From the NCBI RefSeq assembly GCF_001435505.1, contig NZ_AZDO01000023.1, positions 1-64,000 on the forward strand: DNA of 64,000 nucleotides. The letters are read 5' to 3'. The stretch's first letter is position 1; every line of letters begins with the position of its first letter. The position numbers and the translations under genes were made by a program. This document shows positions 1 to 7,854 of the stretch, in pieces. The notes beneath the pieces are model-generated. The model saw only the letters and a program-made list of their open reading frames with translations, ran no database searches and was not told the origin of the DNA. Origin of the DNA: Companilactobacillus futsaii JCM 17355. GTDB taxonomy: Bacteria; Bacillota; Bacilli; Lactobacillales; Lactobacillaceae.

Positions 1-57
1 AGGGTATATTATAAGAATTTCAATATCAAAAACCAAATATATTAATAAGAAAGGAGA

Positions 58-97
58 GGGCTTACCTCCCACGAATGAATTCGTGGGATTCACGCCC
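58..97. mobile_element. Possible IS200/IS605-type end hairpin (remnant)
   Basis: An 8-bp perfect stem (CCCACGAA at 68-75 and TTCGTGGG at 80-87, loop TGAA) is enclosed by an outer GGGC/GCCC pair (58-61 and 94-97). No T-run follows on either strand, so it does not look like the terminator of the flanking permease gene. Subterminal hairpins of this kind occur at ends of IS200/IS605 and tnpB-only elements, but no transposase is visible inside the window. The assignment is an inference; it could be an unrelated structured repeat. Confidence 0.3.
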
Positions 98-129
98 AGT
101 TTTATTGAATAGAAATTCTTTTACGTAAT

Positions 130-1482
130 TTAAATTGTATTAATTTTTTTAGTTCTAGCACTAACTAGGTAATAAAGAACAGCAGTGATGATCATAGCGG
201 GGAAGGTGGCGCCAACTGTTTGAACTATGAAGTCTATTTTGTTTAGTCCTAAGTAACTCAAGACTCCGATTGCCCAAGTGATGACTGCCATTAGATTGAT
301 ACCTTTTGTGTACCAGTATTTACCTTGAGGTTTGGAAAGTTCGCTGACTTGATAGTCTTTTTTCTTAATAAAGAAGAAGTCAACTAAGAAGATAGCAATT
401 TCTGGTCCTAAGAACATTCCGATACCGTCTAAGAAAGTTTCAAAAGTAGTTAAGAAACTAGCTACGTAAACGGGAATGAAGGTCATGACAGTAGCAACTA
501 GAGTGACGATCCACAGAGCTGGTGTTAATTTGAGTTTGTGGAAGATGTTAGTCATAGCAGATCCTGCAGCCATTAAATTAACTGCATTGGCCGTGGTACT
601 AGTGATGACGATAACTAACATGGCTAAGATTCCAAGCCCTAGTTTAGCAGCAATCGTACTAGGGTCGGCGTTGTTAGGATCGAATTTGTTGATGGTGATA
701 GCTGTAGCAATGGTTGCAATTAAACCGATAAAGGCAAACCAGAATAAACCGATATTAGCACCGAAGAATGAGACTGTTGTTGCGGCATGTTTGTCTTTAG
801 TGAATCGACTGAAATCGGCAGCCGCAGTGACCCAAGCTAGGTTAAAGGCTGCTAAAATATCGACGATTTTTCCACTAGAAAGTTGGAACTTAGCAGCAGG
901 TTGCCATTTAATGATTTCTTGGAAGGGAACAGTTTTTAAAACAACAACTGATTCCCAAGTTACTAAGATGATAACTAAGATAATCCCAAAACGTTCGATC
1001 CATTTTACTGATTTTTCCCCAACTGAAATACTGATTAGATGTAGAATGGACATAACGACAATTCCAATGATGATGCTGAATTGATTGTGGAAAGCTGAAT
1101 TGTTCCAGCCTAAGATGTCTTTTAGGATGAAACTGATGGAAGTAGCAGCGATAAAAGTATTGATAGCCGCCCAACCGATGAATTGAATGACGTTGACTAG
1201 AGATGGCAAGATTGAACCTTTAACACCAAATGACGGTCTAGTCAAGGTCATAGCTGGTAAGCCAGTTTTATATCCCATGTAAGATGCTAAAGCTAATAAA
1301 ACATAGGATAGAGAACCAACGATTACTAATGAAGTTGATGCCTTGATTAATCCGACAGCGGCGATAACACCTCCGATGTACCAAGTTCCATTATTGGCGT
1401 TAGCACCGATCCAAGTGGCAAATAGATCCCATTTGGACATAGCTCGTTGATCAGGCGTTGTAGCTTGAATGTGTTCTTTCAT
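130..1482 (-). CDS. codB: Cytosine permease, NCS1 family
   Basis: A 450-residue integral membrane protein with about 12 hydrophobic segments, the usual size for NCS1 nucleobase:cation symporters. The N-terminal motif with WIGANANNGTWYIGG (about residues 24-38) and the internal segment around NLAWVTAAADFSRF (about 213-226) are typical of CodB-like cytosine permeases. It would import cytosine through the cytoplasmic membrane. It is divergent from the cytosine deaminase gene, so uptake and deamination to uracil form one salvage route. Its leader carries a PyrR-type attenuator (1511-1590), predicting lower expression when UMP is plentiful. The ATG at 1482 begins MKEHIQ. Identification as a nucleobase permease is firm; the substrate is assigned from the neighbour. 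Confidence 0.9.
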   Translation of the reverse strand: MKEHIQATTPDQRAMSKWDLFATWIGANANNGTWYIGGVIAAVGLIKASTSLVIVGSLSYVLLALASYMGYKTGLPAMTLTRPSFGVKGSILPSLVNVIQFIGWAAINTFIAATSISFILKDILGWNNSAFHNQFSIIIGIVVMSILHLISISVGEKSVKWIERFGIILVIILVTWESVVVLKTVPFQEIIKWQPAAKFQLSSGKIVDILAAFNLAWVTAAADFSRFTKDKHAATTVSFFGANIGLFWFAFIGLIATIATAITINKFDPNNADPSTIAAKLGLGILAMLVIVITSTTANAVNLMAAGSAMTNIFHKLKLTPALWIVTLVATVMTFIPVYVASFLTTFETFLDGIGMFLGPEIAIFLVDFFFIKKKDYQVSELSKPQGKYWYTKGINLMAVITWAIGVLSYLGLNKIDFIVQTVGATFPAMIITAVLYYLVSARTKKINTI

Positions 1483-1510
1483 AGTTGTTTACCCCCATAA
1501 TCAGAGCAGT

Positions 1511-1590
1511 AAAAAAGGGAACCGCACCTGAGCAGTTCCCTCAATAATTAACTATTTACCGCTCTTTTATCAGCCTCACTGGACTGCCTT
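1511..1590 (-). promoter_or_regulatory. PyrR-type transcription attenuator of codB
   Basis: Read on the minus strand, the leader contains CAGTCCAGTGAGGCTG (complement of 1571-1586), matching the PyrR-binding loop consensus (ARUCCNGNGAGGYU). It is followed by a terminator with arms GGGAACTGC and GCGGTTCCC (1532-1540 and 1517-1525) and six U residues (1511-1516). In known pyr leaders, PyrR bound to UMP stabilises the anti-antiterminator and allows termination. This element lies only on the codB transcript; the divergent codA transcript does not include it. Confidence 0.88.
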
Positions 1591-1614
1591 TAAAAAGATT
1601 TTTATATTGTTGTC

Positions 1615-1660
1615 AGTTTAGTTTATGAACTTGGCAATGTCAACTAATAAATTGTATACT
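1615..1660. promoter_or_regulatory. Divergent, overlapping codB and codA promoters
   Basis: Minus strand: -35 TTGACA (complement of 1638-1643), 17-bp spacer, -10 TAAACT (complement of 1615-1620), firing into the PyrR leader. Plus strand: -35 TTGGCA (1631-1636), 18-bp spacer, -10 TATACT (1655-1660), firing into codA. The two -35 regions are adjacent, so polymerase binding could be mutually exclusive. Confidence 0.7.
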
Positions 1661-1689
1661 ATATCAAAAATTCAAAGGAGTGTATCTCG

Positions 1690-2922
1690 ATGTTATTACA
1701 ACAAGTCAGAATCCAAAATCAATCCGCTCAAGATATTAGAATTGAAGATGGTAAGTTTACTGAAATTGCTGATCATTTAACGCCAAAAGATGGTGAGGAA
1801 GTAATCGTTGGTCACGAAAAATTAGTTTTGCCACCATTCATTGATCCTCATGTTCATTTAGATTCAACGTTAACAGCTGGTCAACCAGAGTGGAATGAAA
1901 ATGGAACCTTGTTCGATGGGATTCGTATTTGGACTGAACGTAAGAAATCATTGACGTATCAAGATGTTAAAAAGAGGGCTACTTTAGCTTTGAAGATGCA
2001 AGCTAGCCACGGAATTCAATTTGTTCGTTCTCATGTTGATGTAACTGATCCTAGTTTGAAGGCTTTAAAAGCTTTGATCGATGTTCGTGAAAGCGTTAAA
2101 GATTGGATGACTTTACAATTAGTTGCATTCCCACAAGAAGGTATCCTTTCTTATCCAAATGGTAAAGAATTGATGCAAAAGGCTGTTGATTTGGGTGTTG
2201 ATGTAGTCGGAGCTATTCCACATTATGAATTTAATCGTGAATATTCAGTTGAATCATTACGCTTTGCCTTTGATTTGGCACAAAAAAATGACTTGTTGTT
2301 CGATGCACATACTGATGAAATTGATGATCCTAGTTCTAGAAGCCTAGAAACACTTGCTACCCTAGCTTATGAAAGTGGTATGGGACAACGTGTTACAGCT
2401 TCACATACAACGGCTATGGGGTCATATAATGATGCTTACATGTATAAATTGATGCGTCTATTAAAGATGTCAGGAATGAACTTTATTTCTAATCCTTTGG
2501 TAAACATGTACTTAGGTGGACGTTTTGATACTTATCCTAAGCGTCGTGGCTTGACTAGAGTGAAGGAATTGACTGATGAAGGCATCAACGTGGCCTTTGG
2601 TGAGGATGATATTAAAGATCCTTGGTACCCAATGGGTAACGGTAATATGTTCGATGTCTTAGCTGAAGGTTTGCACGCAACGCAAATGATGGGTCATCAA
2701 CAAATTATGGACTCATACAAGTTCATTACTTTGAATAGTGCTCGTGCTTTACAAGTTGAGGACCAATACGGAATTGAAGTCGGAAAACCTGCTAACTTCG
2801 TCTTGTTGGATGCACACAATTTCTATGATGCAATCAATAAGCGAGCTGCAGTTTTATTATCAGTTCATAATGGAAAAGTTATTGGTAAAACTAAACCTGC
2901 TGAAACAGAGTTGTATATTTAA
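1690..2922 (+). CDS. codA: Cytosine deaminase
   Basis: A 410-residue amidohydrolase that would convert cytosine to uracil and ammonia in the cytoplasm. The metal-binding HVH motif lies in PPFIDPHVHLDSTLTAGQ (about residues 53-70). Other metal and active-site regions are around FVRSHVDVTDP (about 112-122), FDAHTDEID (about 203-211) and NVAFGEDDIKDPW (about 300-312), as in CodA-type deaminases. The ATG at 1690 has AAAGGAG eleven bases upstream. The divergent permease supplies the substrate. A terminator separates it from the downstream (p)ppGpp synthetase gene. Length matches the family. Confidence 0.93.
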   Translation: MLLQQVRIQNQSAQDIRIEDGKFTEIADHLTPKDGEEVIVGHEKLVLPPFIDPHVHLDSTLTAGQPEWNENGTLFDGIRIWTERKKSLTYQDVKKRATLALKMQASHGIQFVRSHVDVTDPSLKALKALIDVRESVKDWMTLQLVAFPQEGILSYPNGKELMQKAVDLGVDVVGAIPHYEFNREYSVESLRFAFDLAQKNDLLFDAHTDEIDDPSSRSLETLATLAYESGMGQRVTASHTTAMGSYNDAYMYKLMRLLKMSGMNFISNPLVNMYLGGRFDTYPKRRGLTRVKELTDEGINVAFGEDDIKDPWYPMGNGNMFDVLAEGLHATQMMGHQQIMDSYKFITLNSARALQVEDQYGIEVGKPANFVLLDAHNFYDAINKRAAVLLSVHNGKVIGKTKPAETELYI

Positions 2923-2930
2923 TAAATCGG

Positions 2931-2956
2931 GGGCAGCCAATAGGTTGTCCTTTTTT
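2931..2956 (+). terminator. Terminator after codA
   Basis: GGGCAGCC and GGTTGTCC form an 8-bp stem with two G-U pairs and an AATA loop, followed by six T residues. It ends just 14 bases before the next start codon, so it may only partly separate codA from the following gene. Confidence 0.7.
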
Positions 2957-2970
2957 GTAAGGATGGAATA

Positions 2971-3654
2971 ATGATATTAGAAAGACCCAATGTTATTAAT
3001 TTACGTAAATTACAATCGCAATTAGGTGGTTTAAAAAATCGCCCAGATATTAATGAACTATCTAAAATGATCAAGATGTTTCAACTATATCAAGCTGGTC
3101 AAAAAGAAATCAGTACCAAGCTGGAAAATCTTGATTCAGAATTTCAAGTTAATTACGATTACAATCCAATTCATCACATGGAATCCAGAATGAAAGATAT
3201 GCAAAGTCTTTTACAAAAAGCTGATCGTAAAGGTTATGAACTGACAGTTGAGAGTATTGAAAAAAATATTTTTGATATTGCCGGTATTCGGGTAATCACT
3301 AATTATGTCGATGATATTTATAAAATTGAAAAAATGTTAAAAAAACAGTCGGATGTTACGTTGTTGCGCCGAAAAGACTATGTTAAGCATCCAAAAACTA
3401 GTGGTTATCGTAGTTTGCACATTGTTGTCAAGGTACCTGTTTTTCAAGCTGAAGGACCAATCGATGTTCCAGTAGAAATTCAAATTAGAACTGTCGGCAT
3501 GGATATGTGGGCTAGTTTGGAACATAAGTTGCGTTATAAGACTAATGTCGAAAAAAAATTAGTCGATAAGTATGGCGATCAATTGCAAGAATATGCGGAT
3601 GAATTAGAAAAAATTGAACGTGGTATGCAAGATATACATCAAAGTTTAATCTAA
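2971..3654 (+). CDS. relP: Small alarmone synthetase, RelP/YwaC-like
   Basis: A 227-residue single-domain RelA/SpoT-type synthetase expected to make (p)ppGpp from ATP and GDP/GTP. Visible motifs: NPIHHMESRMK (about 64-74), FDIAGIRVITNYVDDIY (about 93-109), KDYVKHPKTSGYRSLH (about 128-143), VEIQIRTVGMDMWASLEHK (about 162-180). No HD hydrolase, TGS or ACT domain is present, which separates it from full-length Rel. The 'NPIxH', 'KPxGYRSLH' and 'MDxWASLEHK' pattern resembles Bacillus YwaC (RelP) more than YjbM (RelQ); that choice is from memory of the sequences. It follows codA by 48 bp with a terminator between. Confidence 0.88.
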   Translation: MILERPNVINLRKLQSQLGGLKNRPDINELSKMIKMFQLYQAGQKEISTKLENLDSEFQVNYDYNPIHHMESRMKDMQSLLQKADRKGYELTVESIEKNIFDIAGIRVITNYVDDIYKIEKMLKKQSDVTLLRRKDYVKHPKTSGYRSLHIVVKVPVFQAEGPIDVPVEIQIRTVGMDMWASLEHKLRYKTNVEKKLVDKYGDQLQEYADELEKIERGMQDIHQSLI

Positions 3655-3700
3655 AAAAAGGGCCTTAGTTCACTGATATTAGCGAATTAAGGTCCTTTTT
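3653..3700. terminator. Bidirectional terminator between convergent genes
   Basis: AAAAAAAGGGCCTTA and TTAAGGTCCTTTTT flank a short loop. It serves the alarmone synthetase on the plus strand and the GNAT gene on the minus strand, and its minus-strand end overlaps the last codons of the GNAT gene. Confidence 0.8.
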
Positions 3701-4241
3701 ACACAGCCTGTTCGGGGGTATTATTTATTAACCAATTTTCTTTGGTCAGCTCGTAAGCCATAACTGTTCTGATTTCTCCCGTATGTGGAGATGGGAAGGT
3801 GCCAATGGAACCCAAATCAGTCATACCCATTTTTTCCATAACCCGACCAGATCTAGGGTTGAGACTGGCGTAGTGGGCCTCTACTCGTTCGAAGTTTAAA
3901 TCTTCGAATCCATAAGCCATCATAATATTGCCAACTTCAGCAACGAATCCTTTGCCCCAAGCACTTTGAGCTAGAGCATAAGTTAATAGTGCACTGTATC
4001 CCTCAGGATGGAATTCGTAAAAGCCAATTAATTGGTGGGTATCTTTAGTTTCGATACCAAAAGAATAGATTGATCCTAGAAAATGAGAGTTAAAAAGTTC
4101 AGCGAAATTATTCGCGGCTTGAACATTGCGATACCTAGTGTATCTAACTACCATAGGATCATACAAGATAGCTTGTAAGTCGTTAAAGTCCTCAACTTGA
4201 ATCGGACGAATAAGTAATCTCTCTGTTGTAATTTGACGCAT
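3699..4241 (-). CDS. GNAT N-acetyltransferase, RimJ/RimL type
   Basis: A 180-residue acetyltransferase beginning MRQITTERLLIRPIQVEDF, the N-terminal signature of the Acetyltransf_3 (RimJ/RimL) branch. The acetyl-CoA-binding core is around SAWGKGFVAEVGNIMMAYGF (about residues 93-112), followed by the 'N.RS..VMEKMGM' element. The substrate cannot be told; relatives acetylate ribosomal protein N-termini, amino acids or drugs. The ATG at 4241 has TTTGGAG upstream. It is convergent with the alarmone synthetase and divergent from treA, and appears monocistronic. Confidence 0.85.
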   Translation of the reverse strand: MRQITTERLLIRPIQVEDFNDLQAILYDPMVVRYTRYRNVQAANNFAELFNSHFLGSIYSFGIETKDTHQLIGFYEFHPEGYSALLTYALAQSAWGKGFVAEVGNIMMAYGFEDLNFERVEAHYASLNPRSGRVMEKMGMTDLGSIGTFPSPHTGEIRTVMAYELTKENWLINNTPEQAV

Positions 4242-4347
4242 CTTTTTTTCTCCAAATCCTCGATTAGAATTAGAATATAAACTATTATTTTGCGTCTGTA
4301 AACTGTTTTATTTCGAAAAAAACAATAAATCAAAATAATTTAAATCA

Positions 4348-4376
4348 TTGACAGCTGTATAAACATATTATAGAAT
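4348..4376 (+). promoter_or_regulatory. Promoter of treA
   Basis: -35 TTGACA (4348-4353), 17-bp spacer, -10 TAGAAT (4371-4376). The transcript would start about 50 bases before the treA ATG. The spacer contains CTGTATAAACATA, a plausible but imperfect half-palindromic site for a TreR-like GntR regulator. Confidence 0.7.
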
Positions 4377-4429
4377 TACGGCGTTAAGTAGGTGCATTTT
4401 TAAATTCAAATATTGAGGAGTTTTAATTA

Positions 4430-6076
4430 ATGAGGGAATGGCAAAAAGAAACTGTGTATCAGATTTATCCACGCAGTTTTCAAGACTCTAATGGGGATGG
4501 TGTCGGTGATATCAACGGTATTATTTCTCGATTAGATTATTTACAAAAGCTTGGAATCGGTTTGATTTGGCTAACTCCAATGTATCGTTCACCAGGCAAT
4601 GACAATGGTTACGATATCGCAGATTACTATCAAATTGATCCTGTTTTTGGAACGATGGAAGATTTCGAGAATTTATTGAATGAAGCTCATAAACGTAATA
4701 TCAAAATTATTATGGATATGGTTTTGAATCATACGTCTAATGAGAATCATTGGTTCCAAGAAGCTTTGAAGTCAAAAGACAATCCATATCATGATTTTTA
4801 TATTTGGAAAGATCCAGTCGACGGGCATGAACCTAATAATTGGGTTTCCAAATTCAGCGGTAGTGCATGGAAATACGTACCAGAATTAGATCAATATTAT
4901 TTACACTTGTATGACGTGACAATGCCGGACTTAAATTGGCGTAATGAAAAATTGCGTAATAAAATTTTCAAAATGTTAAAATACTGGGCTGCTAAAGGAA
5001 TCGATGGCTTCCGTTTGGACGTTATCAATAATATTTCTAAGGCTAAAGAGATGCCTAATGACACTTTTGTTACACCTCTAGACGACGGACGTAACTTCTA
5101 TACCAATGGGCCACACGTGCACGAATACATCCATGAAATGTATGAAAAAGTTTTTGGACCTAATAATTTTGTGACAGTTGGAGAATTGTCTTCAACGCCG
5201 ATTTCTGAAGCAATTAAATATACTAATCCTGACCGCCAAGAACTCTCAATGGCCTTTACTTTCCACCATGTCAAAGTTGACTATACTAATGGGAATAAAT
5301 GGACGCTTGGACAATACAAATTGTCTGATTTAACGAGAGTTTTGAGCGAATGGCAAGTGAAAATGAATGCTCATGGTGGTTGGAATGCATTATTCTGGAA
5401 CAATCACGATCAACCACGAGCCATTTCAAGATTCACTAATGATACGAAATATCGTGATCAATCAGCCAAATTGTTAGCGATGGTCGAATTTGGATTGCAA
5501 GGCACGCCTTATATTTATCAAGGTGACGAAATTGCGATGAAGAATGCTTATTTCACTGATATTAAGCAATATAACGATCACGAGTCGATCAATGCCTACA
5601 ACGAATTGGTAAAAAATGGTGTTGCTGAAGAAACAGCTATTAAAATCTTGCAGCAAAAATCGCGTGAAAATGCCCGTTTGCCAATGCAATGGAATTCACA
5701 GCGAAACTATGGATTTACTACTGGTCAACCATGGTTAAAACCACTACACCATGATGACTATTCAGTTGAAAAAGTCTTAAAAATGAAAAATAATATTTTT
5801 GATTTCTATCGAGCTTTAATTTTTCTACGTAAGCATAAAGAAATTCTCATAAATGGACAATATAAATTATTAAATTCGCAAGATAATAGCGTTTATAGCT
5901 ATGAAAGAATTAATAATAAGGGTAAAATTTTAGTAATGGCTAATTTCACTGATCAAATGCAAGAAAGAAAAATCGCTAATGGTTTTGACTTGCTGCTTGG
6001 TAATTATGAGGGAATCAAGTTAAACAAAGACACAGTAACTTTACGACCATATGAATCAGTCATGTTAGAAAAATAA
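4430..6076 (+). CDS. treA: Trehalose-6-phosphate hydrolase (GH13)
   Basis: A 548-residue GH13 enzyme that would split cytoplasmic trehalose-6-phosphate into glucose and glucose-6-phosphate. The four conserved GH13 regions are visible: DMVLNHTS (about 95-102), GIDGFRLDVINN with the nucleophile Asp (about 189-200), TVGELSSTPIS with the acid/base Glu (about 243-253), and FWNNHDQPRAIS (about 322-333). The 'GELSS..ELSM.F.FHH.KVDY' stretch follows TreA/TreC rather than oligo-1,6-glucosidases. SD TGAGGAG precedes the ATG. A TreR-like regulator follows, but no trehalose PTS permease is present here, so the transporter must lie elsewhere. Oligo-1,6-glucosidase is the main alternative. Confidence 0.87.
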   Translation: MREWQKETVYQIYPRSFQDSNGDGVGDINGIISRLDYLQKLGIGLIWLTPMYRSPGNDNGYDIADYYQIDPVFGTMEDFENLLNEAHKRNIKIIMDMVLNHTSNENHWFQEALKSKDNPYHDFYIWKDPVDGHEPNNWVSKFSGSAWKYVPELDQYYLHLYDVTMPDLNWRNEKLRNKIFKMLKYWAAKGIDGFRLDVINNISKAKEMPNDTFVTPLDDGRNFYTNGPHVHEYIHEMYEKVFGPNNFVTVGELSSTPISEAIKYTNPDRQELSMAFTFHHVKVDYTNGNKWTLGQYKLSDLTRVLSEWQVKMNAHGGWNALFWNNHDQPRAISRFTNDTKYRDQSAKLLAMVEFGLQGTPYIYQGDEIAMKNAYFTDIKQYNDHESINAYNELVKNGVAEETAIKILQQKSRENARLPMQWNSQRNYGFTTGQPWLKPLHHDDYSVEKVLKMKNNIFDFYRALIFLRKHKEILINGQYKLLNSQDNSVYSYERINNKGKILVMANFTDQMQERKIANGFDLLLGNYEGIKLNKDTVTLRPYESVMLEK

Positions 6077-6214
6077 AATATAATTTTGACTAAATTGTTA
6101 CGGTTGCCAATCACAAGACTTGTGTGGAAGACGGAATATTACATTAGTCAAATTAAAAAAGCTCGATTAGAGAGGGTATTCAAATTTTGCACCACTGAAA
6201 TTGAGGAGAAAAAA

Positions 6215-6946
6215 ATGCCAAAGAACTTATATTCAGATATTTATCATATATTAAAAGGTGAAATTGATAGCAATGTTTATCCACCTAAGACAATTTTGCC
6301 TGGTGAGGAAGAATTATCGCAACGTTTCAGCGTAACTAGAAATACGATTAGAAGAGCGTTGAAAAAGCTTCAATCTGACGGTTTAGTTTATACAGTTAAA
6401 GGCCGCGGAGTGGTTGTTCTGGAACCAATCGTGGACAATCGAGTAATCTTTTCAGCAGCTAATCATTATGGATTCCAAGATTTGATGAGTTTTCCTCAGA
6501 ATAAGTTCATTAAGAAATTGAGCACGAAAGTTTTGAAATTTGAAGAAGTTGAGATCGATGATGAATTATCGAAGCATACTTCTTTTTCAATTGGAGATAT
6601 GGCCTACTATGTTGAACGTTTGCGTTTAGTTAATGGCAAAGCTATGGCTATGGATACTAGTTATTTTAGACAAGATAACATGCCTAATTTAACAATTGAA
6701 AATGCTCAAAATTCGATCTACCAATATATACGAGATGAAAAACTATTTAAGATTGCGGCAGCACGTTCAGTTGCTACCGTGGAAACAGTAACTCAAAAAG
6801 AGGCCGATGTTTTAGATCTCAAAGAGGCTAATTGTGTTGGCGCCTTAAAAAAATATGTCTACACTGATCTGGGTAATTTGTTCGAATGTACTGAAACGAA
6901 ATATGTACCTGATCATTTCTCATTAGTGGGATTTGAATCTTATTAG
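6215..6946 (+). CDS. treR: GntR/UTRA-family regulator, TreR-like (copy 1)
   Basis: A 243-residue transcription factor: N-terminal GntR winged helix (LPGEEELSQRFSVTRNTIRR, about residues 28-47), then a UTRA effector domain (about 95-235). In TreR the UTRA domain senses trehalose-6-phosphate. The pattern 'NSIYQYI', 'LDL..A' and 'FECTETKYVPDHF' follows Bacillus TreR. I chose the ATG at 6215 because GAGGAG lies eight bases upstream and the longer in-frame extension to 6086 has no homology or SD. It lies 138 bp downstream of treA on the same strand and is likely co-transcribed. Confidence 0.85.
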   Translation: MPKNLYSDIYHILKGEIDSNVYPPKTILPGEEELSQRFSVTRNTIRRALKKLQSDGLVYTVKGRGVVVLEPIVDNRVIFSAANHYGFQDLMSFPQNKFIKKLSTKVLKFEEVEIDDELSKHTSFSIGDMAYYVERLRLVNGKAMAMDTSYFRQDNMPNLTIENAQNSIYQYIRDEKLFKIAAARSVATVETVTQKEADVLDLKEANCVGALKKYVYTDLGNLFECTETKYVPDHFSLVGFESY

Positions 6947-6951
6947 AAACA

Positions 6952-6984
6952 AAAAAGTCGACCAAAACGGTCGGCTCTTTTTGT
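6952..6984. terminator. Bidirectional terminator between the two treR-like genes
   Basis: GTCGACC and GGTCGGC pair across an AAAA loop, flanked by an A-run and a T-run, so it can end transcription from both sides. Confidence 0.8.
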
Positions 6985-7707
6985 TTAAAATTTAATAATT
7001 TGATTGAAAATAAAGTTATCAGGAATAAAATGTGATTCCGTATATTCAAATTGTTTACCATCGTCATTAAAGGCAAAACTGACCATGTTACCGACACAAT
7101 TGTTGATGCCAAGGTTAAGGTTTTCATAGTCGACTTGTTCGGCGTGCTCGATTCTTAATTGACGCTTAACTACAGCTATTTTCATTTGCATGTCATCTTT
7201 GATGTATGAATAAATGGAATCTTTAGCAATTTCTGCAGTGATACCGGGAACAATTTGCGCGTTGAAGTAGTTTAAATCTAAGACAGCGTTTTTATTGTTG
7301 ATACGACGGACACGTTTGATTGCATAAACTGGAATACCAACGGCGAAAGAAGTTTTATGACTGAGTTTTTCATCAACAATTACTTGTTGGAAGTCAGCAA
7401 TAATTGTTGCTCGTTTTAAATCTTCTGCCTTATTTAGATTTTGTAAACTGTTAATATCACGAAGACTCAAGTTGATTTCTTGAGTTTTGGGTGTTTGTTC
7501 TAAGACGACAACGCCTTTTCCTTTAACACTATATACAAGACCTTCATCGGAAAGCTGTTTGATTGCCTTACGGATAGCATAACGACTAGCTTTGAATTCG
7601 GCAATTAACGATTCTTCAGTAGGTAAACGCATTTTTATATTATATTTTCCATTGATTACACGTTGTTTAAGTTCTTGATAGATATCTTTATTTGTAGTCT
7701 CAGTCAT
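6985..7707 (-). CDS. GntR/UTRA-family regulator, TreR-like (copy 2)
   Basis: A 240-residue GntR/UTRA regulator with the same architecture as copy 1. The winged helix is LPTEESLIAEFKASRYAIRK (about residues 28-47), and the UTRA domain carries 'KDSIYSYI' and 'QFEYTESHFIPDNF'. The two proteins are clearly related but diverged, so this is an old duplication or a recruited paralogue, not a recent copy. It is convergent with copy 1 and has its own upstream region (7708-7854). It may control trehalose genes or another disaccharide-phosphate pathway. Confidence 0.8.
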   Translation of the reverse strand: MTETTNKDIYQELKQRVINGKYNIKMRLPTEESLIAEFKASRYAIRKAIKQLSDEGLVYSVKGKGVVVLEQTPKTQEINLSLRDINSLQNLNKAEDLKRATIIADFQQVIVDEKLSHKTSFAVGIPVYAIKRVRRINNKNAVLDLNYFNAQIVPGITAEIAKDSIYSYIKDDMQMKIAVVKRQLRIEHAEQVDYENLNLGINNCVGNMVSFAFNDDGKQFEYTESHFIPDNFIFNQIIKF

Positions 7708-7854
7708 TTATAACGCTCCAATACAATTGATCAATATATACTATTAATAATATATTATATTGAAAATGATTTAAATACGATATTGCAAGAAATAGTACAT
7801 TTATGTATAATGCCATATTCCAAAATTTAATACTGATAAAAATTACGGGAATAA

